In this document: piece after piece, positions 26,047 through 34,426 of the stretch
How positions within the stretch are numbered: position 1 is the stretch's first letter
How the letters are laid out: every line of letters begins with the position of its first letter
Source: a virus
Direction: 5' to 3' (one strand)
IMG/VR virus record: IMGVR_UViG_3300046690_000688
Span: 1 to 51,744 of that record
Length of the DNA: 51,744 nucleotides
The notes under the pieces: generated by a model
What the model was told of the DNA's origin: nothing
The model's input: the letters and a program-made list of their open reading frames with translations, nothing else
Databases searched by the model: none
Position numbers and translations under genes: made by a program

Positions 26047-26296
26047 CAACATCGGCATCGCGGATCTCGTCTTCGTCGAGATGCAAGAGTGCGCACCGCT
26101 CGATACCGTTATCGAAGAGCAGGTGCATTCAGTAGACGCCGTGCACCCAAGCAACGTGCTTGCCGGCACGACGCATCGCGACTGTGGAGGAACCGTACGC
26201 TGGGAGTACGAATCAGGTAAGCCGATCGAGTTTGGGCACGCGTGTTGCATGAAGTGTGGACAGGTGGTGACAGTGAAGGGCTCGCTAGTTGGCTGA
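26036..26296 (+). CDS. Small protein with zinc-ribbon-like end, 86 aa
   Basis: ATG 26036, GGAAG upstream, overlapping the Cys-rich gene by 11 nt. After an acidic N-terminal half, C50 and then C70/C71-x2-C74 (G-H-A-C-C-M-K-C-G-Q-V-V-T-V) form a likely zinc knuckle. The last codons overlap the TTG of the repeat protein. Function unknown; possibly a partner of the enzyme cassette. Confidence 0.65.
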   Translation: MATDNIGIADLVFVEMQECAPLDTVIEEQVHSVDAVHPSNVLAGTTHRDCGGTVRWEYESGKPIEFGHACCMKCGQVVTVKGSLVG

Positions 26297-29200
26297 TCTC
26301 TCAGTTGTCGTCGTCGCCGCGACACTTGCGCTCTCGGAGACTGTCTCTCCGAGTGGCCTCGGGAGTAGGACGCGCTTCTACTTCCCGAACAGTGGCACCG
26401 CGGCCGTCTCCCCGTCTGCAGGGACGGGTTGGAATGACACGACGCAATTCGATCGAGTCGCACTGGCTCGTAGCCATAAGAACGAGACTGGCGTCACCAA
26501 GACCGAGATCTTCAACGGTTCCGTTCCTGCCAATGTGCTCATGCGGCAGTTCGTCTCAGAGCCGCTTGCCGCGCAGACAATCTCCGGGTCCGTCAAAGGT
26601 CAGCTGCAGGGTATCACCAGCCAGGTCGCGAAGCTCGGGTCGCTGTCAGTCCGCCTCCGCATCGTCAAGAATGACGGGTCTGACTATAATCCAGTCAAGG
26701 ATCTGACGCCTGCGCCGACTGCCGGTGACGCCGTCGCTGCACCGCCGCAGTTCAGCACGACGCTCACGAACCGCTCGCTAAACAATATTCTCGAGCAGTC
26801 GACGATCGGCATCACGCCACAGGTGGTCGTCAAGGGCGACCGACTCGTCGTCGAGATCGGCGTGCTTGATACCGTCGCGAACGCTACACGAACGCTCGGC
26901 GTGAGCTTCGGCGGTACGACGGTCACGGACCTCGCCGAAGATAACACGACGACGACCGTCAACTACCCCTGGATCGAGTTCAATACGCCGATCCTGATGG
27001 CGGAGTTCGAGCAGCTCGTACTCTCTGAGACGGTCACGGCGAAACGCTACGGCGATGCGACGCCGGATGCAGAAGTCCTCCGGCTCTCGGATACGGTCAC
27101 CGTCACGCGCGATCTTGAGACTGGTACGCCTTCTGAGACGCTCAAGTTATCTGACTCAGTTTTACCTCAGATCACGGTATTCGTTCCTGCAGAAACTCTA
27201 CATCTTTCTGACACAGTTACAGCGCTTCGTATAGGCGACCTCTCTGTCGTTGTAGCGTCCGAAACGTTCCACCTAACAGATGGTGGCGCAGCTGGCCAGC
27301 ATGGAATCGTCCGGCTTGAAGGCACGCTCAAGATCGCTGATGGACCTCCAGTTGCGGCACTTGATTTCAACGTCGCGCCGAGTGAAGTTGTTCATATCAC
27401 TGATTCGGTCGCTGCATTTATCGCGGGTCCTACAGACCTCACAGCGAGTCTTACTGAGACGCTGAAGCTCTCCGATACGCCATTCGAGACGCTCAACCCG
27501 ATTCAGACTGCTCCATCTGAATCACTCCGGCTGACCGATACCGTCTTCACGACACTCGATCCGCTTCAGACGACCAAGACAGAGACCCTTGTCCTGACAG
27601 ATGGTGGTGCCGTCAGTCAGCAAGGTGTCGTCGATCTTGAAGGCGTCCTGCGCGTCATCGACGGTCCGCCTGTTGCTCAACTGGTCGGCACGGCAGGCGA
27701 CCTGAGCACGTCGCTGACGGAGACGCTCAAGATCTCCGAAAGCGTTCAGACTACGCTCGACCCGTTGCAGGCGACGCCGTCAGAGATCGTTCACGTAACG
27801 GATACCATCTTTGAGACGCTCGATCCGCTAGAGACATCGCGGACTGAGACGCTCAAGATTACTGACACGGTATTTGAAACGCTCGATCCGATTCAAGCTG
27901 CACCGACAGAGATTGTTCACGTCACGGATACTGTAACACCGACTCTCGACCCGCTGCAGGCGTCTCCGTCCGAGATTGTTCATGTAACTGACACTGCTAC
28001 ACCCTCGCTCAATCCGTTGCAGGCTACCCCGAGTGAGGTAGTCCACATAGCGGACACGCCGTTCGAGACGCTCGATCCGCTACAGACCTCGCTGAGCGAG
28101 ATCGTTCACGTCACGGATACCGTCTTCGCTTCACGCGACCTGACTGTTAGTGGCATCGACGAGACGCTCAAGCTGACGGATGCAGTCTTCGAGACGCTTG
28201 ATCCGTTGCAAGCAAGTCCGTCTGAGATCGTTCACGTTACTGATACGCCGACGCCGACGCTGGATCCTCTTCAGGCGACGCCATCAGAGACCGTTCACGG
28301 CGCCGACGTTGTTACTCCAGCGCTGGAACTGTCAACATCGCTGCAAGAGATCGTCCATGTCAGTGAGACGATAACTGCCGTCACGGATGCGCTTGCAACG
28401 CCTCAGGGTGAGACTCTCCGGATCACTGACACCGTCACTGCCAAGCGGTATGGTGATGCGACGCCTGCTGCTGAGCAGCTTCGGATCACGGACAGTGTCA
28501 CCGCAATCCTCGACCTGATCGTTTCCCTCCAGGAGACGCTGAAGCTCTCAGAGGAGCAGGCTGTCGTCATCGGTTCAGGCGTCTTCACTAATGAAACGCT
28601 GAAGCTGTCGGATACGGTATTCGTCACACTCGACCCGATCGAGACGAGTCAGTCAGAACCGCTGAAGCTCTCCGAGACTGTTACACCTGCCCTGCAGCTG
28701 GCGGCAAGCGCGCAGGAGACGCTGAAGCTCTCTGAGGAGCTGTTCGACTTCATCAATCCGGAGATCGCCTCTCAGACAGAGACGCTCAAGCTGACAGATA
28801 CTGTCTTCGCTGCCGTCGAGATCAGCGCGTCGCAGACGGAAGCGCTGAAGCTCAGTGATGCGGTCTCTGTCACGCTGGATCCGTTGAACGCGACGCCGTC
28901 GGAGACGGTTCATGTCGCCGATACGCTCTTCGCCAGCGTCGACCTTGCGACGAGCCTGGCAGAAGTCGTTCACGTTTCTGATGCGTCATCGCAGACGCTA
29001 TTCCCAGAACAGACGCAGCCAGCAGAAATCTTACGGCTGACAGATAGTGTCATCGCAAGTCTTGGCGACATTGCAGCAGCACCGGAAGAAGTTGTTCACC
29101 TTTCTGAGCAGCTCTTTGTCAGTCGCGACCTGATCGCCTCGCTACAAGAGACGTTGCGTGTAACAGATGCAGTCAATGCGGACGTCGATCTTGCTACGGA

Positions 29201-29513
29201 AGTCGTAGAAAATCTAGTACTGACGGACTCGGTCGCCACGCTACTTGATCCGCTTGAGACGAGTCCGTCAGAACAGCTTGTCCTTGCGGATGGCGTAACC
29301 ACGTCGCTTGACCTGGCCGTCGCGCTGCAAGAGAGTCTCAGAATTCATGATACGGCCTCTGGACTGGTCTTTGTTCCGCAGATCGTCCGCATCCATGTGG
29401 TCGGCAACTATCGTCCGACGGTCGATGTGGTTGGCAACGTGCGCAAGACGGTGAGCGTGGTCGGTAACGTGCGCAAGACGGTCTCCGTAACCGGAAGCTG
29501 GAGTGATGCCTGA
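26289..29513 (+). CDS. Giant repeat protein, likely tail fibre or surface appendage, 1074 aa
   Basis: TTG start with GAAGGG 9 nt upstream, overlapping the previous gene by 8 nt. Residues ~1-235 are a globular beta domain (R-T-R-F-Y-F-P-N-S-G-T-A-A-V-S-P-S). Residues ~236-1030 are about 38 units of ~20 residues with core E-(T/I)-(L/V)-(K/H)-(L/V)-(S/T)-(D/E)-T-V and linker (T)-L-D-P-L-x3-P-S, alternating 'ETLKLSD' and 'EIVHVTD' flavours. Residues ~1030-1074 hold shorter V-V-G-N-x-R-x-T-V repeats. Solenoid/fibre-like repeats on phages bind host surface sugars or space other domains. The same unit reappears three times at the C-terminus of the 46345-49041 protein, so the two probably interact or derive from each other. 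Ser/Thr in the repeats are plausible acceptors of the neighbouring transferases. Confidence 0.75.
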   Translation: MADLSVVVVAATLALSETVSPSGLGSRTRFYFPNSGTAAVSPSAGTGWNDTTQFDRVALARSHKNETGVTKTEIFNGSVPANVLMRQFVSEPLAAQTISGSVKGQLQGITSQVAKLGSLSVRLRIVKNDGSDYNPVKDLTPAPTAGDAVAAPPQFSTTLTNRSLNNILEQSTIGITPQVVVKGDRLVVEIGVLDTVANATRTLGVSFGGTTVTDLAEDNTTTTVNYPWIEFNTPILMAEFEQLVLSETVTAKRYGDATPDAEVLRLSDTVTVTRDLETGTPSETLKLSDSVLPQITVFVPAETLHLSDTVTALRIGDLSVVVASETFHLTDGGAAGQHGIVRLEGTLKIADGPPVAALDFNVAPSEVVHITDSVAAFIAGPTDLTASLTETLKLSDTPFETLNPIQTAPSESLRLTDTVFTTLDPLQTTKTETLVLTDGGAVSQQGVVDLEGVLRVIDGPPVAQLVGTAGDLSTSLTETLKISESVQTTLDPLQATPSEIVHVTDTIFETLDPLETSRTETLKITDTVFETLDPIQAAPTEIVHVTDTVTPTLDPLQASPSEIVHVTDTATPSLNPLQATPSEVVHIADTPFETLDPLQTSLSEIVHVTDTVFASRDLTVSGIDETLKLTDAVFETLDPLQASPSEIVHVTDTPTPTLDPLQATPSETVHGADVVTPALELSTSLQEIVHVSETITAVTDALATPQGETLRITDTVTAKRYGDATPAAEQLRITDSVTAILDLIVSLQETLKLSEEQAVVIGSGVFTNETLKLSDTVFVTLDPIETSQSEPLKLSETVTPALQLAASAQETLKLSEELFDFINPEIASQTETLKLTDTVFAAVEISASQTEALKLSDAVSVTLDPLNATPSETVHVADTLFASVDLATSLAEVVHVSDASSQTLFPEQTQPAEILRLTDSVIASLGDIAAAPEEVVHLSEQLFVSRDLIASLQETLRVTDAVNADVDLATEVVENLVLTDSVATLLDPLETSPSEQLVLADGVTTSLDLAVALQESLRIHDTASGLVFVPQIVRIHVVGNYRPTVDVVGNVRKTVSVVGNVRKTVSVTGSWSDA
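26998..29370 (+). repeat. About 38 tandem ~60-nt protein-coding repeats
   Basis: Counting by the core E-x-(L/V)-x-(L/V/I)-x-(D/E), I find about 38 units; unit lengths vary around 17-27 codons. Two flavours, 'ETLKLSD' and 'EIVHVTD', partly alternate between 27.7 and 28.3 kb, where near-identical unit pairs imply recent homogenisation or unequal crossing-over. Confidence 0.8.
29391..29500 (+). repeat. Short V-V-G-N-x-R-x-T-V repeats at the protein end
   Basis: Ten-codon units V-V-G-N-(Y/V)-R-(P/K)-T-V-(D/S) occur three times in tandem, with a diverged fourth (V-T-G-S-W). DNA of the last two full units is nearly identical. Confidence 0.75.
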
Positions 29514-29887
29514 TGGCCATTGATGGAGCACTTGACGGCCTGTTTATCGGTGGTGATAGCGAGGTCGTCTATACGGATAGCGACCCAGTCCCGCCGGACA
29601 TGGCCGGATGGACGATCGTGCTCGACATTCGAAAGAAGGATACGTCGAATAGTCCGGCACTGCTGTCGAAGATCGGCGTGGTAAGTGGTGTGTACGCTAA
29701 CACGCAGGCGGCGAATCAGCAGAAGGTAACGTTTACCATAGCTGCACTAGACGTCGCTTCGACGATCTTCAAGGGTGACGATCCACGGATGCGATATTCG
29801 ATCAAGAGGACGAATGCGGGTGCGGAGCAGCCGTTGCGCTACGGTGATTGCACCATCATTCGTGTGACGCAGATCGAGGGAGAATGA
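29513..29887 (+). CDS. Beta-rich protein, 124 aa, possible baseplate/appendage part
   Basis: Start in a TGATG overlap. The product has several strand-like segments (D-S-E-V-V-Y-T-D-S-D-P-V, W-T-I-V-L-D-I-R-K-K-D) and ends P-L-R-Y-G-D-C-T-I-I-R-V-T. This overall layout, an extended 'D...W-x-I-x-L-D-I-R' sandwich, recalls BppU-like baseplate or tail-tip domains. Weak family evidence. It lies directly between the repeat protein and the neck genes. Confidence 0.6.
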   Translation: MAIDGALDGLFIGGDSEVVYTDSDPVPPDMAGWTIVLDIRKKDTSNSPALLSKIGVVSGVYANTQAANQQKVTFTIAALDVASTIFKGDDPRMRYSIKRTNAGAEQPLRYGDCTIIRVTQIEGE

Positions 29888-29888
29888 C

Positions 29889-30497
29889 ATGCCGTTAGTC
29901 ATCGATGCAACTGTCGGGGGAGTCGCTTCAAACAGTTACGAGACGCTGGCCGAGGCGCAGGCGTATTACGAGTCACGTCTGCCGCTATCCGGGTGGGAAG
30001 ACGCGGACAGCCAAGACGTGCTGCTGGTCATGGCCACGAGGCTGCTCGAGAACTTCGCGAACTCGCTGAAGGTCCTCGTGCCGGCACAGAATGGCATCGC
30101 GGCCTACTACCTCATCGAGCGTCGATGGACCGGGATGCCAGCCACCGCGACACAGAAGCTCTCGTGGCCGCGCATCGGGATGTATGATGTCAACGGGAAT
30201 CTGATTCCGGAGACCGTCATCCCTCAGGAGCTGAAGGACGCCGAGTCAGAGTTCGCCGGGCAGCTTGGCCTTACCGACCGCACACTGGACAACGACGTGA
30301 TCGTGCAGGGATTAACCTCGGTTAAGGCGGGCAGTGTGGCGCTGACGTTCAAGAATCAATTTCAGCCGCAGGTCGTGCCTGACGCGGTGCTGAACCTGCT
30401 GCTGCCAGGTTGGCTGACCGACGTGGTTGTCGAGCCGGCCGTGCCTGCGCTGTTCGACGTCGTATCTGGTCCACGTCATCATGGAGGCTGGTGGTGA
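29889..30497 (+). CDS. Head-tail adaptor (DnaT-like / connector) protein, 202 aa
   Basis: Pattern of the phage neck family with an A-N-S-Y-x-T-L-x-E-A-x-A-Y-Y opening: here S-N-S-Y-E-T-L-A-E-A-Q-A-Y-Y, followed by L-L-V-M-A-T-R-L-L-E-N, L-S-W-P-R-I-G-M-Y-D-V-N-G-N and I-P-Q-E-L-K-D-A-E-S-E. Such proteins attach to the portal ring as the first neck ring. The C-terminus is longer than needed and ends in R-H-H-G-G-W-W. Strong context: next is another neck protein. Confidence 0.8.
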   Translation: MPLVIDATVGGVASNSYETLAEAQAYYESRLPLSGWEDADSQDVLLVMATRLLENFANSLKVLVPAQNGIAAYYLIERRWTGMPATATQKLSWPRIGMYDVNGNLIPETVIPQELKDAESEFAGQLGLTDRTLDNDVIVQGLTSVKAGSVALTFKNQFQPQVVPDAVLNLLLPGWLTDVVVEPAVPALFDVVSGPRHHGGWW

Positions 30498-30877
30498 GCA
30501 TCCTTGATGCGCTGCGTGCTGGCGTGAAGGTTGCAGACAAGGTGACGAAGCCTCTGCAGCCATCAGTCTCCTTCGAGCGCTACCTGAGCGAGGATGGATT
30601 CGGTACGCGCACCTATGCATCAGCCGTTTCGCTGAAGGCGATCGTCGAGCATAAGCAGCGGAACGTGAGCACGATGACCGGTGAGCTGGCCGTCAGCCAC
30701 GCGTATGTCATGTTCCTGGACATCGCCGCATTGGTGATCGCGACAGCAGGGGACGGCGTGGACGTGAACGATAAGATCACGCTGCCGAACGGCGTGACCG
30801 GACCGATCTTGAACTTCGACGGCTTCGTAGATGCCGGAACTGGACAACCACTTGCGACGGAGATATACCTCGGATGA
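30494..30877 (+). CDS. Neck / head-completion protein, 127 aa
   Basis: GTG start in a GTGA overlap. The core reads R-Y-L-S-E-D-G-F-G-T-R-T-Y-A-S-A-V-S-L-K-A-I-V-E, then V-M-F-L-D-I-A-A-L and a beta-rich part ending G-P-I-L-N-F-D-G-F-V-D. This short beta-barrel-like layout (S-V... K-A-I-V-E... D-K-I-T-L) is typical of the second head-tail joining ring. Position right after the adaptor supports it. Confidence 0.7.
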   Translation: MSILDALRAGVKVADKVTKPLQPSVSFERYLSEDGFGTRTYASAVSLKAIVEHKQRNVSTMTGELAVSHAYVMFLDIAALVIATAGDGVDVNDKITLPNGVTGPILNFDGFVDAGTGQPLATEIYLG

Positions 30878-30987
30878 TCTGGTTCAAACTTTGGCTACTC
30901 GCTATGCGGCATGGGCTATGGAGAGATCCAGTGGCTAGTGCATTGACGTTCTTGAGAAGTATAAAACTTGCATTGGTGGTCCGATGA
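30874..30987 (+). CDS. 37-aa hydrophobic peptide coupled to a radical SAM gene
   Basis: ATG 30874 overlaps the neck gene stop and its own stop overlaps the radical SAM ATG (ATGA at both ends), so it is embedded in the translational chain. Product: M-I-W-F-K-L-W-L-L-A-M-R-H-G-L-W-R, then A-L-T-F-L-R-S-I-K-L-A-L-V-V-R. It is amphipathic and rich in Trp, Leu and Arg. It could be a membrane peptide, a mere coupling ORF, or a substrate of the next enzyme. Confidence 0.5.
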   Translation: MIWFKLWLLAMRHGLWRDPVASALTFLRSIKLALVVR

Positions 30988-32057
30988 CCTTCATCGACTC
31001 TCGTCATAAACTCTTCGGCCACCTCGACAGGCTCGTCGGGTGGCAGCAGGGTGAGCATCCTTCTCCAGTAACGGTCGAGTGGGACCTCTCGAACCGCTGC
31101 GCGCTCGGGTGCATGGACTGTCACTTCGCGCACACGCATACGCGCGGTCCGTGGGCGAGCAAGCCGCGCATCCTGCCGATGGCTTATGACTCAGGTGGTG
31201 ACCTGGCTGACATCGACGTCGTCCGACGCGGTCTGGACCAGATGGCGCGTATCGGTGTCAAGGGCATCGTGTGGAGTGGCGGCGGAGAGCCGACGACGCA
31301 TCCGCGATGGCAGGATGTCGTCGACTACGCCTCGTCGCTCGGTCTGCAGCAGGGCATGTATACGTTCGGCGGACTGTTCGATGAGCGGTCGGCGACACAC
31401 CTCGCGCGGCATGCTGAATGGGTCGTCGTGTCGCTTGACGCGCCAGACGAGCATACCTACGCGCACGAGAAGGGCGTGCAGTCGTCACGGTTCTTTGCCG
31501 CCTGCGACGGTATCGGGTGGTTGGCGCAGGTGAAAAAGGCGACCGTCGGTGTTTCGTTCCTCTTGCACGCGGATAACTGGACGCGGGCGGGCGAGATGCT
31601 GTCGCTGGCACGAGCACTTGGCGCAACCTACATCACCTTCCGTCCAGCCGTTCGCACAACGCCAGACTCGCCATCAAGGTGTACTGACGACCGCTCGTGG
31701 ATCACCGCCGCGCTGCCGAACCTGAAGGACTACGAGAGCGAGCCGGACGTCGAGTGCGACGTCGATCGGTTCTTGCAGTATCGAGATTGGACGACGCGGT
31801 CCTATTTGACGTGCCACGGCGTGAAGCTGACGACGACGATCACGCCGGACGGACGTCTATGGATGTGCCCGCAGCATAGAGGCGTACCTGGAAGTTGCCT
31901 CGGTGACCTCAAGACCGAGTCGTTCAAGGACATCTGGCATAGGCATGGCGGTACCTATACACAGTTTAACAACTGCCGCGTCATGTGTCGCTTGCACCTG
32001 ATGAACGAGACGCTTGCGCAAGTCTACGCGCAGCACGAGCATGGAGCATTTTTGTGA
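30984..32057 (+). CDS. Radical SAM protein with SPASM-like C-terminus, 357 aa
   Basis: C39-x3-C43-x2-C46 (N-R-C-A-L-G-C-M-D-C-H) binds the 4Fe-4S cluster that cleaves SAM. G-G-G-E-P-T at ~99-104 is the SAM-binding GGE motif. The C-terminal ~80 residues carry further Cys (T-C-H-G-V-K, W-M-C-P-Q-H, S-C-L-G-D-L, N-N-C-R-V-M-C), as expected for a SPASM/twitch domain holding an auxiliary cluster. SPASM enzymes modify peptides, proteins or sugars. Uncommon between phage neck genes; its neighbours are glycosyl- and methyltransferases. The substrate is not evident. Confidence 0.88.
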   Translation: MTFIDSRHKLFGHLDRLVGWQQGEHPSPVTVEWDLSNRCALGCMDCHFAHTHTRGPWASKPRILPMAYDSGGDLADIDVVRRGLDQMARIGVKGIVWSGGGEPTTHPRWQDVVDYASSLGLQQGMYTFGGLFDERSATHLARHAEWVVVSLDAPDEHTYAHEKGVQSSRFFAACDGIGWLAQVKKATVGVSFLLHADNWTRAGEMLSLARALGATYITFRPAVRTTPDSPSRCTDDRSWITAALPNLKDYESEPDVECDVDRFLQYRDWTTRSYLTCHGVKLTTTITPDGRLWMCPQHRGVPGSCLGDLKTESFKDIWHRHGGTYTQFNNCRVMCRLHLMNETLAQVYAQHEHGAFL

Positions 32058-32683
32058 TCAACGTCTGTATCACCGTGTTCAACCGTTACGACCTGCTTGC
32101 TCGCCTGTTCGCGTCGCTGGGCGCCAGCACGGTGCAGCCTGATGAGATCTACGTCATCGATCGCGGAAATGATTCCGTGCGTCTGAAGCATGCCGCCAAC
32201 GGACGCCCGTTCATCACAGTGCCGCTCGAAGGGCAGAGCCTCCCGGCAGCATGGAACTGGTTCATGTCGAACGTCGAGGAGGAGCGCATCATCGTCAGCG
32301 ACGACATCGAGTTCTTCCCTGAGACGTTGGAAACCTTCTTGAAGACGCCAGGTGACCTCGTCGGACTGGAGGATGGCAAGTCGAGTCACTTTGCCTGCTT
32401 CGCGCCGCGTAACAGCTGTATCAAGAAGGTCGGGTTCTTTGACGAGTTGCTGTCACCCGACTACATGTATTTTGAAGATAGCGACTACGGCCGCCGCATG
32501 CTCCTGTTGGGCATACCGATCGTCGGCATCTCGTGCATGCATCACGGCTTGGCGCAGTCGTGGGAGAAGAAGACGGAAGCGCAACGCAGCGATCACCATC
32601 GGCGGTTCATGATCGCGCAGGACAATTACATCAAGAAGTGGGGCGGCATCCCTGGGAAAGAGAAGAAGCATGCAGATCGGTAA
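32054..32683 (+). CDS. GT2-family glycosyltransferase, 209 aa
   Basis: GTG start in a GTGA overlap. The GT-A fold is evident: I-N-V-C-I-T-V-F-N-R-Y-D-L-L at the N-terminus, P-D-E-I-Y-V-I-D-R-G, a central I-I-V-S-D-D-I-E-F-F (metal-binding DxD equivalent), and Y-F-E-D-S-D-Y-G-R-R-M for the catalytic base region. It is shorter than most bacterial GT2 enzymes, as typical in phages. Overlaps the next methyltransferase by 14 nt. Confidence 0.82.
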   Translation: MINVCITVFNRYDLLARLFASLGASTVQPDEIYVIDRGNDSVRLKHAANGRPFITVPLEGQSLPAAWNWFMSNVEEERIIVSDDIEFFPETLETFLKTPGDLVGLEDGKSSHFACFAPRNSCIKKVGFFDELLSPDYMYFEDSDYGRRMLLLGIPIVGISCMHHGLAQSWEKKTEAQRSDHHRRFMIAQDNYIKKWGGIPGKEKKHADR

Positions 32684-33185
32684 CCTCTATCATCATCGCG
32701 TACTCGGAATGCTGGCGACACGAGCGCAAAGCTACCTTGAGATCGGCGTACAGGAGGGCGACTCGCTAGCAGCAGTCGTCGAGGCGAACAGGGAGATCGA
32801 CGTCACACTCTGCGACCCGTGGGATGCCAATCATGGTGGCACGAACCGTGGCTCACATAACCACATTCAGGAGCGCCTGAACACGCTCGCGCATCGTGGT
32901 AAGCGCTGCTATCTCGACGGATTCTCGTCCGTAGAGATCCCGAAGATCGACTGTCAGCACTTCGACCTTGTCCACGTTGACGGCGATCACTCCTACGAGG
33001 GGTGCAAGAATGACCTCAAGATGTGCTGGCAGATGACGTTACGCTACCTCGTGGTACACGACGTGTTCTTCCAGGAAGTGCGTGACGCGACGTTTCAGTT
33101 TCTCGAGTGGCACCACGCGGAGTTCGGTGAGGTATCGTTCTCCGCATCTGACCACGGGACTCTGGTGATCGAGAGGGAGCGATGA
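32670..33185 (+). CDS. Methyltransferase, Methyltransf_24 type, 171 aa
   Basis: Class I SAM-binding fold: S-Y-L-E-I-G-V-Q-E-G-D-S-L (motif I), V-T-L-C-D-P-W-D (motif II), F-D-L-V-H-V-D-G-D-H-S-Y-E-G (motif IV with metal-binding-like acids), Y-L-V-V-H-D-V. Proteins of this type often lie in polysaccharide clusters and methylate sugars. Overlap with the GT genes on both sides fixes it in the same operon. Confidence 0.82.
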   Translation: MQIGNLYHHRVLGMLATRAQSYLEIGVQEGDSLAAVVEANREIDVTLCDPWDANHGGTNRGSHNHIQERLNTLAHRGKRCYLDGFSSVEIPKIDCQHFDLVHVDGDHSYEGCKNDLKMCWQMTLRYLVVHDVFFQEVRDATFQFLEWHHAEFGEVSFSASDHGTLVIERER

Positions 33186-34426
33186 AAAAGCTCCTCTGGG
33201 TCGGCGATGCCTGCGTGAGTTCCGGGTTTGCACGCGCGACACACAACATCCTCGACACGCTGCGCTATGTCTTCGACGTCCAGGTGCTTGGTCTCTGCTA
33301 CAGTGGCGATCCGCATGACTATCCGTACAAGGTCTATCCCGCATATAGCGGTGGGGACGCGTTCGGCGTCGGACGCGTCAAGGACATCGCGGAGTCGTTC
33401 AAGCCGGACATCATCGTCATCCAGCAAGATCCGTGGAACTTCCCGCCATACCTCGAGCAGCTCAAGGGGGTCGACGCGCCTATCGTCGGGCATGTGGCCG
33501 TTGATGGCAAGAACTGCGCCGGAGAGAAGTTGCAGGGGCTGGCGGCTTGCGTCTTCTGGACGATATTCGGGGAGGCGGAAGCGAAGGTTGGAGGCTATGT
33601 CGGGCCGACAGAAGTCATCCCGCTGGGCGTCGATCGTAGCATCTACAAGCCTCTTGACAAGATAGAGCTGAAGGCGAAGATCATCGGTCCTGTCCTGGCC
33701 GTGCAGCATCTCCCTGCCGACTCATTCGTCGTGGGCGTGGTCGGTCGCAATCAGGAGCGCAAGCGCCTCGACCTGACGATCCGGTACTTCGCGGAGTGGG
33801 TGCGGACGCACAAGGTTGAAGATGCCTGTCTGTGGTGCCACGTGGCACCGACCGGCGATCAGGCGTATGACATGCACCAGCTCGTGAAGTATTACGGGAT
33901 GGGCGGTCGCGTGTTCGCGCCTTCTATCAATCCGGTCTACGGGCTGCCTGAAGCGTCGATGGCGAAGGTGATCAACCTGTTCGACGTGTTCTTCTCGACC
34001 ACGCAGGGCGAGGGCTTCGGTCTACCGGCACTCGAGGCGATGGCGTGCGGCGTGCCGCCCCTCCTGCCGGACTGGTCGGCGTATGGCGACTGGGCGCGGC
34101 GAGGTGCGACGCTCGTGCCCTGCTCATCGACCGCCGTGACGCCACACATCGGCGGCGCGGTGCTCGGCGGCATCATGGATGAGGAGAAGGCCGTCGAGAA
34201 GTTGCACTGCCTCTATGCGGAGAAGGGCCTGCGTGCGCGGCTGTCACGCCAGGCGCTGGACCTCGCGTCACAGCCCGAATTCCAGTGGCCGGTCATCGGG
34301 GATGCCTGGCTGAAAGTGCTCTCAGATGTGCTCCAGAACTGGCCAGGATTGGCTGTGGAAGCTGAAAAGGATGCTGCCGTGGCTAACCCCTTCCAGAGCC
34401 AGGCTGTGGCAGAGGTGGCATCATGA
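33182..34426 (+). CDS. GT4-family glycosyltransferase, 414 aa
   Basis: GT-B fold. The N-terminal domain opens K-K-L-L-W-V-G-D-A-C-V-S-S-G-F-A-R. The C-terminal donor domain has G-V-V-G-R-N-Q-E-R-K-R-L-D (187-197) and the E-x7-E motif in G-E-G-F-G-L-P-A-L-E (276-285), which binds the nucleotide sugar. Retaining mechanism expected. It begins in an ATGA overlap and its stop overlaps the tail-completion gene, which ties glycosylation to virion assembly genes. Confidence 0.9.
   Translation: MKKLLWVGDACVSSGFARATHNILDTLRYVFDVQVLGLCYSGDPHDYPYKVYPAYSGGDAFGVGRVKDIAESFKPDIIVIQQDPWNFPPYLEQLKGVDAPIVGHVAVDGKNCAGEKLQGLAACVFWTIFGEAEAKVGGYVGPTEVIPLGVDRSIYKPLDKIELKAKIIGPVLAVQHLPADSFVVGVVGRNQERKRLDLTIRYFAEWVRTHKVEDACLWCHVAPTGDQAYDMHQLVKYYGMGGRVFAPSINPVYGLPEASMAKVINLFDVFFSTTQGEGFGLPALEAMACGVPPLLPDWSAYGDWARRGATLVPCSSTAVTPHIGGAVLGGIMDEEKAVEKLHCLYAEKGLRARLSRQALDLASQPEFQWPVIGDAWLKVLSDVLQNWPGLAVEAEKDAAVANPFQSQAVAEVAS

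Noticed and set aside
25049-26128. 359-codon leftward frame across the GNAT region
   Set aside because: It crosses several overlapping rightward genes with good domain matches and has no start signal.
26998-29370. CRISPR-like array
   Set aside because: The repeats are protein-coding, degenerate at third positions and without unique spacers of equal length.
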